Origin: Peptococcaceae bacterium BRH_c23
GTDB lineage: Bacteria > Bacillota_B > Desulfitobacteriia > Desulfitobacteriales > Desulfitobacteriaceae
Assembly (NCBI GenBank): GCA_000961805.1
Contig: LADV01000212.1
Span: forward strand, 1-26,666
Direction: 5' to 3'
DNA: 26,666 nucleotides
This document shows, piece after piece, positions 7,764-14,553 of this stretch. The position numbers were made by a program, and so were the translations under genes. Numbering within the stretch: position 1 is the first letter of the stretch; each line of letters starts with the position of its first letter. The notes under the pieces are model-generated. The model did no database searches. It had not been told where the DNA came from and worked only from the letters and a program-made list of their open reading frames with translations.

Positions 7764-8408
7764 CTACCCCCTTATACCCCACTTAAATGTTCTCAGTATA
7801 TTTATTCCAATAAAAATAATATGACCGATTTTCAAATGGAATATGCATTGAATATCACAAAAGAAACCCTCTTTCTTAAACTGAGGAACAACGACTAACT
7901 CTGGACAAGCTACCTCGACTGTTACTTGTCGATAAAGGCGTGAAAGAGCAAAGCCAATCATGGTCCAAAACGCCCCGGCAGCAATTGCAGTGTGACGCGC
8001 ATCTTCATAGCCAATTTCGATTCGCCAATTGATGGCCTTACAATGGATCCCTCGGTAAAATTCATTCCTCAACCGAGATAAATAGTTTAATAACCGATGT
8101 ATTTTGGGCCAAATCCTTAATAATAAACCTCCGCGAAAATAGCGAAATCGCACTTTATGGCGAGCCTGACGTGTTCCCCCATTAGCCTCTGACACCTGTT
8201 CGTATTTGAGCTGAGGACCCTTCTCCCATTCTAATTGAAGGGTTGGAATTTGATATTGAATGTGCCATAAACCATAAAAAGCTCGCACATGGATATCGAT
8301 ATCATCTTTCTCTTCAATCCGTCGATATCGAAAATCAACTTCAGCTTTCATGGCTAAACTAAGTAGTATTAGAATAGTCACAGCAAGCAAGAATGCTAAA
8401 ATCCGCAC
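7764..8408 (-). CDS. ytfI: YtfI-like DUF2953 protein
   Basis: Membrane-anchored protein of the DUF2953 family, usually found directly before ytfJ in spore-formers, as here. The N-terminal hydrophobic segment (VRILAFLLAVTILILLSLAM) is followed by a beta-rich soluble domain with AEVDFRYRR at its start, and a second hydrophobic region near the C-terminus (IGHIIFIGINILRTF). The frame remains open to 8492, but the best ribosome site, GGAGG, lies seven bases before a GTG at 8408 (TTG at 8411 is the alternative). Those starts place the hydrophobic segment right at the N-terminus, giving about 214 aa. The molecular role is not known; the context implies sporulation or germination. Confidence 0.78.
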   Translation of the reverse strand: MRILAFLLAVTILILLSLAMKAEVDFRYRRIEEKDDIDIHVRAFYGLWHIQYQIPTLQLEWEKGPQLKYEQVSEANGGTRQARHKVRFRYFRGGLLLRIWPKIHRLLNYLSRLRNEFYRGIHCKAINWRIEIGYEDARHTAIAAGAFWTMIGFALSRLYRQVTVEVACPELVVVPQFKKEGFFCDIQCIFHLKIGHIIFIGINILRTFKWGIRG

Positions 8409-8624
8409 CAAAACCCCTCCGTACTCCATACCCTCGTCAAAGTGACAGTCCCTAAATAGGTATGATGTACGGTTTGAAGAAAAATTATGCACTCTGCAAA
8501 GCTAAAATAGCCAAAACCTTAAATTAGGAAGGTATTCCCATTGAAATTTTAGTATTTTAACCCTTAGCCTAACAGAAACTATACTGCCGTGATCTAAATT
8601 TTCGTTATGGAGGTGGACTTTAGT

Positions 8625-8753
8625 ATGAATATGAGAATAAGAAAGGTCGACCCTGGAACATTTAGCTTTCTTGAACCCGGCTGGTTTATTTTTCACGCAC
8701 TCGCTATTACTGGAATGATCATGATTGGTATGGCAATAGAACGAAGAGACTGA
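8625..8753 (+). CDS. Small single-span membrane protein, 42 aa
   Basis: A short gene on the opposite strand from its neighbours, beginning MNMRIRKVDPGTFSFLEPGW and ending in a hydrophobic helix (FIFHALAITGMIMIGMAI) followed by a charged tail ERRD. A very good ribosome site, GGAGGTG (8609-8615), is nine bases before the ATG. A possible weak promoter TTAACC-17-TATACT lies at 8557-8585. The gene is divergent from the ytfI-like gene and convergent with the nucleotidase gene, and a strong hairpin with a T-rich plus-strand tail follows at 8816-8857. I do not recognise the family. The N-terminal part is amphipathic and basic. Context beside ytfI-ytfJ hints at a sporulation role, which is inference only. 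Confidence 0.7.
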   Translation: MNMRIRKVDPGTFSFLEPGWFIFHALAITGMIMIGMAIERRD

Positions 8754-8815
8754 TTTAACGCCTAATGTAAAAAGAAAGTATTAACCTGCAGTTAGTCTTT
8801 CTGACGAGTATGGGC

Positions 8816-8857
8816 AAGGAGAAGGGTTGCTATAAAGCTGCCCCCTTCTCCTTCTTT
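8816..8857. terminator. Bidirectional terminator between convergent genes
   Basis: AAGGAGAAGGG (8816-8826) pairs perfectly with CCCTTCTCCTT (8843-8853). On the plus strand it is followed by CTTTTG, suiting the 42-aa gene. On the minus strand it includes the last codons and stop of the nucleotidase gene, with a poorer tail. Confidence 0.6.
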
Positions 8858-10764
8858 TGTTCTCGACGTTTGGCCCGAGTTAAAAGCTTTACCATGACTA
8901 AGGCAATTCCTGCGATCATAAGTATGCCCGCGGCAACGGCAACAAAGGCAAACCGATTGGGATTCTTAATTAAGGAACTGAGGTTCTTATTATCCTCGAC
9001 AATCTTTCTTTGCTGTGTCTCTTGGTAATATTCAGGAACCTGAGCAATTCCGTTCACTTTATCAAATGATTTTAGATATTCGGCAAGCGCAAACCATTCC
9101 TTAAGTTCGTTATTTCGCCCACTGGTTTTATCAGTAATGATATGTGCTTCATAGTCAGTAATTGGGGTGCCATCCTTGGTTTTCGGTACAATTGATAATA
9201 GTCCCAGTGATTTATCTCCCACGACTGATAACATCTGGGCTGAGTATAAACCAACCACAACACGATAGAGTTCCTGATCGTCAATCTCTTGCAGAAGACC
9301 ATCAGGTTTTTGCAAGATGGTATCGGTTACTTTATTTAAAATTAATCGATTTGGGTTAAATGTGAAATTTAAGCCCGACATATAGAGCTGAGCATCTTCC
9401 ATAATCGGCGCAATAGATGCATCCACTTCGCAGGCTGTCTTCAACTCTTTACCTGTAAGATAAACAGAAATTAACGGATAGCCCGAAATAAGATCTGGAC
9501 CAATACCCAAAGAACTAACCGAGAACGCATCTGCCACCGAGATATTCCCTTTGACGAAGGAAGAGCGAATCGTACCAGCGGGTACAATGGCCACTGCAAC
9601 TGGTTCGTAATCTACTCCCTCGGCTTTTTTTACCGCATATATATAAGCGTCGCTAATCAAGTTGCCTAGTGTATCCTCGGCGTGCTGCTTGCCTATTTCT
9701 GGGGTTGGGACAAAATCAAAGGCAGAAGTTGCTAGAACTTCGTCAAACTCCATTCCGAAATGATCAAGGTACTTTTCTTGCACAATACTCTTGAAATAAT
9801 CAATTTTCTGGGAGATATCTGGATCAGGCTTATAGGTATGATCTATTTGTTTAAGCATATAATCGTTCAAGTTCCAATTGTGCTCAGAACTCTGGATAAG
9901 ATCTATAACTCCTAAGTTTTCGCCGTACTTTCCAGCTGAGCCTATGATTGTTTCCCCCACGACTATGGGTTCCGTGAGCTTTGTATGAGTATGACTACTG
10001 ATGATAATATTAAGCTCAGGGACTTTCTGGGCGAGTAGTTCATCCTCAGATTTGGTAGGATCTGGCGATGTGCCTAAATGGGAAAGGCAGATTATAAGAT
10101 CTACTTTTTCCGTTTGCTTTAATATCTTGACAACACGCTGGGCATTTTCAACAGCATCAGTAAACTCGACTTCCGCCATCGGTGCTTTAGAAGCTGCATC
10201 CTTACCCAATAAGCCAAAAACACCAATTTTCAAACCGCTACGGTCTAAAACAGTATAATCTTTAACCCCATAATCAAGCATTGCTTGCTGCAGATTACTT
10301 AAAGAATCGGATAAATTGCCCTTTTTATCACTTGGATAAATAAAATTAGAGGCCACAAGTTGTGGTATTTTATCCCCACTTTTCTTGGCAGCACTTAAAC
10401 TTTCTGCCAAACCTTTAGCCCTAAAATCAAATTCGTGGTTTCCTAAGGTTACCACATCATACCCCATCTGACCCATGATTCTGAGTTCAGGTGCATCACT
10501 AGCATAAATCGACTGAAAGAGTGTCCCCATGGAAAAATCCCCTGAATCAAGTAAGATTGAATTGGGGTTGCGTAGCTTTTCTTGATTAATAGCGCTTTGC
10601 AGTTGGGCATATCCTCCGAATTTAGAAACGGCGCCTTTTTGATTAATGTCAAACGGAAGGAAATGATCGTGCAGATCATTCGTAAATAGAATGGTCAGTG
10701 TCTTTCCATTTTTCTCTACGGAAGTGGCGGGATTACTCAGACCCAGTATCCATATAATGGTCAT
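8830..10764 (-). CDS. Membrane-anchored bifunctional UDP-sugar hydrolase/5'-nucleotidase family
   Basis: Extracytoplasmic phosphoesterase that removes phosphate from nucleotides or related esters. The metallophosphatase domain shows all metal-ligand blocks in order: TNDLHDHF, LLDSGDF, TLGNHEFDF, CLSHLG and SSHTHTKL (to about residue 290). The 5'-nucleotidase C-terminal domain (about 330-560) contains GNLISDAYIYA and PAGTIRSSF. The C-terminus is a membrane helix (FAFVAVAAGILMIAGIALVM) and a basic tail, so it is anchored outside the cell. The first canonical start is the ATG at 10764, which has no ribosome site and cuts off the beginning of the signal peptide. A seven-G ribosome site lies upstream, five bases before ACG at 10795-10797. 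Starting there adds TKAYFKLLCVF and completes a textbook signal peptide (655 aa). The true start is therefore probably 10797 by a non-canonical codon, or the sequence has an error or mutation. Confidence 0.85.
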   Translation of the reverse strand: MTIIWILGLSNPATSVEKNGKTLTILFTNDLHDHFLPFDINQKGAVSKFGGYAQLQSAINQEKLRNPNSILLDSGDFSMGTLFQSIYASDAPELRIMGQMGYDVVTLGNHEFDFRAKGLAESLSAAKKSGDKIPQLVASNFIYPSDKKGNLSDSLSNLQQAMLDYGVKDYTVLDRSGLKIGVFGLLGKDAASKAPMAEVEFTDAVENAQRVVKILKQTEKVDLIICLSHLGTSPDPTKSEDELLAQKVPELNIIISSHTHTKLTEPIVVGETIIGSAGKYGENLGVIDLIQSSEHNWNLNDYMLKQIDHTYKPDPDISQKIDYFKSIVQEKYLDHFGMEFDEVLATSAFDFVPTPEIGKQHAEDTLGNLISDAYIYAVKKAEGVDYEPVAVAIVPAGTIRSSFVKGNISVADAFSVSSLGIGPDLISGYPLISVYLTGKELKTACEVDASIAPIMEDAQLYMSGLNFTFNPNRLILNKVTDTILQKPDGLLQEIDDQELYRVVVGLYSAQMLSVVGDKSLGLLSIVPKTKDGTPITDYEAHIITDKTSGRNNELKEWFALAEYLKSFDKVNGIAQVPEYYQETQQRKIVEDNKNLSSLIKNPNRFAFVAVAAGILMIAGIALVMVKLLTRAKRREQKKEKGAAL

Positions 10765-10844
10765 AAATACGCATAATAGTTTAAAATACGCTTTCGTAAC
10801 TACCCCCCCAATTATCCATCATATTCCGCTATTTATTCTCTCCT

Positions 10845-11444
10845 TTACATCACCGAAAGCTCCCATAGATACAAGGAGGCAACCGAGCCATAGGGAGAAT
10901 ACCTTTTTCTATACCGCTCAAATTTCTCCTTCGGAAGTTCTTTGAGACCGTACAAATTCATCATTCCTCTACAGATTGCTAAGTCCTTGTAGCTAACCAC
11001 ATCGGGACGGCTGAGTGAAAAGATAAGCAGCATTTCAGCAGTCCAAACACCCACACCATGGAGTGAAGCGAGCTTTTTTATGATTTCATCATCGGTCAGA
11101 GTATGAAGTTGATTAAACTTTACCTCCGATATCGCAGCATGAGCAATGCCCTTGATATATCCAGCCTTTCTCTCAGACATGCCACAACCTTTTATTGCAA
11201 ACAGGTCCGCCTGGGTAATACTTTCCGGTGTAATGGTTCCCAGCAGCGCAAACATTCTGTTCCAGACAGTTTCAGCGGCCTTTTTGGATATCTGCTGACT
11301 GACAACGCTTGAAACAAGTGCCGTAAATGGATCAGGTGTAATCTCACGCTGAATAATGCCTATCTTATCAATAGCGGCACCAAGTTTTTTATCTCGGCGT
11401 TTCAAGTACTCAATTTCCTGGTGTCCATATTCAAAAAACGGCAT
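10845..11444 (-). CDS. DNA-3-methyladenine glycosylase II-like (AlkA, HhH-GPD)
   Basis: Base-excision repair glycosylase that removes alkylated purines. At 199 aa it contains only the HhH-GPD core, without the AlkA N-terminal beta domain. The helix-hairpin-helix is LASLHGVGVWTAEMLL (about 125-140), and the catalytic aspartate is D154 in VVSYKDLAICRG. The early motif FTALVSSVVSQQISKKAA matches the 'LV..I..QQ.S..AA' stretch of the family. AGGGGGA precedes the ATG. It lies 20 bases after scpB on the same strand and is probably the last gene of that run. Together with the nucleotidase gene it separates scpAB from ytfI-ytfJ. Confidence 0.87.
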   Translation of the reverse strand: MPFFEYGHQEIEYLKRRDKKLGAAIDKIGIIQREITPDPFTALVSSVVSQQISKKAAETVWNRMFALLGTITPESITQADLFAIKGCGMSERKAGYIKGIAHAAISEVKFNQLHTLTDDEIIKKLASLHGVGVWTAEMLLIFSLSRPDVVSYKDLAICRGMMNLYGLKELPKEKFERYRKRYSPYGSVASLYLWELSVM

Positions 11445-11464
11445 AGCTATTATTCCCCCTAGTC

Positions 11465-12013
11465 CTACTCTAAAGCGCTTGCCACCTCATCTTCAGTAAG
11501 CGCCACAACTTCTAGGTTTGGCAGATCCTTGAGTGATCGCAAGCCAAAATGGAGAAGAAACTGTTCAGTTGTTCCATAGAGAATAGGGCGCCCCGGACCG
11601 TCTTTGCGGCCGATTTCCTTCACTAATCCCTTTTCTACCAACGTTGTCAGGGCTCGATCAGACTGAACTCCTCTGATAAAGTCGACTTCTCCTCGCGTCA
11701 CAGGTTGCTTATAGGCTATTATCGAGAGGACTTCTAAAGCTGCATTAGAGAGCACTTGAACAGGTTGTTTATACAGAACTTCGATATAACGGGCCAATTC
11801 GGGCTTAGTGCCCAATTTGTATCCACCATTAATTTCTAAGATCGTTAACCCACAAGAGTTCAGAAGATAACGGTCACGAAGCTCAAATATGAGCTCTTCA
11901 ACCTTCGCTTGGTCTAATTCAAGAATCTCCCCTAGGAGTTCAGAGGTGAGCGGATTCTTGGCAACAAATAATAGGGCTTCTAAGGCCGCCGTTTCCGGCT
12001 CTCGAAACAGCAT
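11465..12013 (-). CDS. scpB: Segregation and condensation protein B
   Basis: Winged-helix kleisin-associated subunit of the SMC-ScpAB condensin complex, which organises and segregates the chromosome. Typical blocks are EALLFVAKNPLTSELLGEIL, ALEVLSIIAYKQPVTRGEVD, IRGVQSDRALTTLVEKGLVK and GRPILYGTTEQFLLHFGL. The frame is open to 12043 inside scpA, but GAGGAG eight bases before the ATG at 12013 and the position of the conserved LFREPETAALEALLF start give 182 aa. Five bases separate the scpA stop from this start, and the ribosome site lies in the last scpA codons. Confidence 0.95.
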   Translation of the reverse strand: MLFREPETAALEALLFVAKNPLTSELLGEILELDQAKVEELIFELRDRYLLNSCGLTILEINGGYKLGTKPELARYIEVLYKQPVQVLSNAALEVLSIIAYKQPVTRGEVDFIRGVQSDRALTTLVEKGLVKEIGRKDGPGRPILYGTTEQFLLHFGLRSLKDLPNLEVVALTEDEVASALE

Positions 12014-12018
12014 TCCAT

Positions 12019-12786
12019 CTACTCCTCTTCCGTGAATTCCCAAGCTTTTGCCGTTGGAAACATCATAATATCACTGAGCTGGGATGGTTGTTCAGCTCGA
12101 ATTTTTCCTGACTTTAAGAGTTCTAGCAAGGCCAGAAAAGAGACCACCATTTCCATGCGTGATCCTATCCGCATGAGCTGGTAAAAGCGTATTCCTTTGG
12201 GATGTAGTAGAACACGCCGTAAAACATCCGCCAGCACTCTCTCAATCGCGATCTCATCCGGTTTTACATGTCGGATTTCTTCCCCTTTTTCCGCACGTTC
12301 GATCACTCTACAAAACGCTTGCCAAAGATTATCGAACACAATCCCTTTGAGTGGATCCTCAGGTGGCACTTCCGAGAGTAAGTCCTCGACATTAACCTCA
12401 CGAAAATAGGATCGTCCGGAGGATGTATCCAGCTTCTCAAATAGTTGAGCCGCCTGCTTGAACGTCCGATAGGCTATTAAGCGCTCAACCAATTCCTGGC
12501 GAAGATCTTCCTCTTCGACCTCAGTCTGGGCAGTCTTCGGAGGTTTTGGCAAGAGCTCCCTTGATTTAATATAAAGCAATTGTGCCGCAAGCACTAGAAA
12601 TTCAGTCGTGACTTCCATGTCCATAGACCCTAACTGGCGTATCGCTTCCACAAACTGATCGGCAATTCGCGCAATCGGTATATCGTAGATGTCCACTTTT
12701 TCTTGTTGTATCAGTGTCAATAGTAAATCCAAAGGACCTTGATAAGCAGGAAGTTTGACCTGGGTCACTGTTTTGTCAGTGTCCAT
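12019..12786 (-). CDS. scpA: Segregation and condensation protein A
   Basis: Kleisin subunit of the SMC-ScpAB complex that bridges SMC heads. The 255-aa protein has the N-terminal YQGPLDLLLTLIQQEKVDIYDIPI block, then DMEVTTEFLVLAAQLLYIKSR (SMC-neck binding helices), a variable acidic linker, and the C-terminal winged helix with VSFLALLELLKSGKI. The ATG lies only four bases after the trpS stop and has no strong ribosome site of its own, which suggests translational coupling. The order trpS-scpA-scpB supports the assignment. Confidence 0.95.
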   Translation of the reverse strand: MDTDKTVTQVKLPAYQGPLDLLLTLIQQEKVDIYDIPIARIADQFVEAIRQLGSMDMEVTTEFLVLAAQLLYIKSRELLPKPPKTAQTEVEEEDLRQELVERLIAYRTFKQAAQLFEKLDTSSGRSYFREVNVEDLLSEVPPEDPLKGIVFDNLWQAFCRVIERAEKGEEIRHVKPDEIAIERVLADVLRRVLLHPKGIRFYQLMRIGSRMEMVVSFLALLELLKSGKIRAEQPSQLSDIMMFPTAKAWEFTEEE

Positions 12787-12790
12787 TCAC

Positions 12791-13765
12791 TTATAGTCCC
12801 ATGACACAGCGGACTTCTTTCATGGTCTCCGAGGCAGTAGCTCGGGCACGCTCTGCCCCTTCTTCGAGAACCTGCTCCACCCTACCTGGTTCCTCCCAAT
12901 ATGTACGCCTCTCTCTAAACGGACTGATTAATTTCTCCAGATTCCCTGCCAGATGCCGTTTACAAGCGACACAGCCTACTTTTCCTGTGCGGCAACTCTC
13001 TTCCACTTCTGCAACTTCCGGTGTGTAGATTTGATGGAACTTATGGACAATACAGACTTCTGGATGCCCTGGGTCATCTTTACGGAGCCGAGCTGGATCA
13101 GTGACCATTTGTTGAACACGAGTCTTGATCTCCTCAGCAGAAGCTGTAAGGGAAATCGCATTATGATAACTTTTGCTCATTTTTCGCCCATCAACGCCCG
13201 GTAAAAGAGGCACTTTACCCACCAACCCTTGTGGCTCAGGAAAGACCATTCCGAATAAGTGATTGAAACGGCGAGCAACTTCTCGGCACAGCTCAATATG
13301 CGGAAGTTGATCTTCTCCGACTGGCACTACGTTTGCCTTATAGACCAAAATATCAGCTGCCTGTAAGAGGGGGTATCCCAAAAATCCATACGTCCCTAAA
13401 TCTTTCCCCTGCAGACTTAATTGTTGGATTTGGTCTTTGTAGGTAGGAACACGTTCCAGCCAAGATATGGGCGTAAACATAGAAAAAAGCAGATGAAGCT
13501 CCGCATGCTCTTTGACTGCCGATTGGATAAAGACAGCACTTTTCTGAGGATCAATCCCTACACTTAGCCAATCTAAGGCAATCTCCCGCCGAAGACTTGG
13601 AAAGTTTAAGCGATCCTCATACCCTGTTGTCAAAGCATGCAAATCCACAATGGAAAAATAGCATTCATAGTCTGCTTGTAAAGCTACCCAGTTCTGAATG
13701 ACACTCAGGTGCCCTATATGCAGTGCCCCAGTAGGCCTCATGCCACTTAAAATTCTCCCTTTCAC
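12791..13765 (-). CDS. trpS: Tryptophanyl-tRNA synthetase
   Basis: Class I aminoacyl-tRNA synthetase that charges tRNA-Trp. The HIGH signature is HIGH at residues 16-19 (TGALHIGHL), and the KMSKS signature is in GRKMSKSYHNAI near residue 195. The 324-aa length is normal. The start is GTG, with AAAGGAG seven bases upstream. A segment with CRTGKVGCVACKRHL near residue 260 is cysteine-bearing, as in many clostridial enzymes. No T-box leader is seen in the 122 bases between this gene and the protease gene upstream, so it is probably read with the upstream genes or from a weak local promoter. Confidence 0.96.
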   Translation of the reverse strand: MKGRILSGMRPTGALHIGHLSVIQNWVALQADYECYFSIVDLHALTTGYEDRLNFPSLRREIALDWLSVGIDPQKSAVFIQSAVKEHAELHLLFSMFTPISWLERVPTYKDQIQQLSLQGKDLGTYGFLGYPLLQAADILVYKANVVPVGEDQLPHIELCREVARRFNHLFGMVFPEPQGLVGKVPLLPGVDGRKMSKSYHNAISLTASAEEIKTRVQQMVTDPARLRKDDPGHPEVCIVHKFHQIYTPEVAEVEESCRTGKVGCVACKRHLAGNLEKLISPFRERRTYWEEPGRVEQVLEEGAERARATASETMKEVRCVMGL

Positions 13766-13887
13766 ACTAACACTCCTTTTGTAATCTAAATCTCGCTAAC
13801 TTAATTATTGACTAATTTATCAAATGGCTAACCATCACTAGGAGAGAGAGTCAAAAATCCACCTATACTAAGTTCCGTACTACCGCT

Positions 13888-14538
13888 CTACCCAATAAAG
13901 GGGGTTAGTATTAAGGTAATGATTTTCTCAAAAGCATCAAATAAGCCCTTCCTTACTGGAAAAAGCACCATACCTAGAATATCTGTAAAGAGAAGCACAA
14001 TCAAGATTATCATACCATACTGCTCTATCACTTGTAACCGAGGCGCGAAGCTTCGAGGTAATAACCCTCCGAGAATTGCGAAACCATCGAGGGGAGGAAT
14101 TGGTAGGAGGTTAAAGATACCTAACCCTAGATTCATGAGTACTATGGATTGAAACATTAGCGAAATAATGTCACTCCAGGCAGAGGCTTGAATCGAGATC
14201 ATCGTTAGAAACCAAAAAAACATGGCCACAAACGCTATGATCAAGTTTGTAAGAGGTCCTGCCAAGGAAACCAACATTAAACCCCTCTCTTTATCTCCTC
14301 TAAAATATTGAGGGTTGGTCATGACTGGCTTAGCCCAGCCAAAACGAAATAAAAGAGCCATGATCGTTCCAAAAAGATCTAAATGCACAAATGGATTTAA
14401 GGTTAAGCGTCCTTGGCTGCGGGGAGTTGGGTCACCTAAACGGTCAGCTGCCCAGGCATGAGCATATTCATGAAAGGCAAAACCAATCATCAAGGCGGGT
14501 ATATTGGCGATAATGGCCGTTAAATTAAAATCAGGCAA
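13888..14538 (-). CDS. Site-2 protease family zinc metalloprotease (M50)
   Basis: Intramembrane zinc metalloprotease-like protein of the short YwhC/FB-type M50 group, 216 aa. The HExxH zinc site is H23-E24-Y-A-H27 in the first membrane helix (GFAFHEYAHAWAADRLGD). The third zinc ligand is the aspartate of NLLPIPPLDGFAILGG near residue 148. Four or five membrane helices are visible. The start is TTG with AAGGAGG eight bases before it. It lies 15 bases downstream of the CBS/CCA fusion gene and upstream of trpS, a pairing that looks operonic. The cellular substrate of this subgroup is unknown. Confidence 0.88.
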   Translation of the reverse strand: MPDFNLTAIIANIPALMIGFAFHEYAHAWAADRLGDPTPRSQGRLTLNPFVHLDLFGTIMALLFRFGWAKPVMTNPQYFRGDKERGLMLVSLAGPLTNLIIAFVAMFFWFLTMISIQASAWSDIISLMFQSIVLMNLGLGIFNLLPIPPLDGFAILGGLLPRSFAPRLQVIEQYGMIILIVLLFTDILGMVLFPVRKGLFDAFEKIITLILTPFIG

Positions 14539-14553
14539 ATGCTTCTCCTCCTT

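Noticed and set aside
8502..8696. 64-aa minus-strand open frame over the small plus-strand gene
   Set aside because: No ribosome site, poor composition, and it is antisense to the 42-aa gene, which has an excellent ribosome site and a clean membrane helix.
13766..13887. T-box leader before trpS
   Set aside because: Only 122 bases separate trpS from the protease gene; no T-box sequence, specifier stem or terminator/antiterminator pair is seen.
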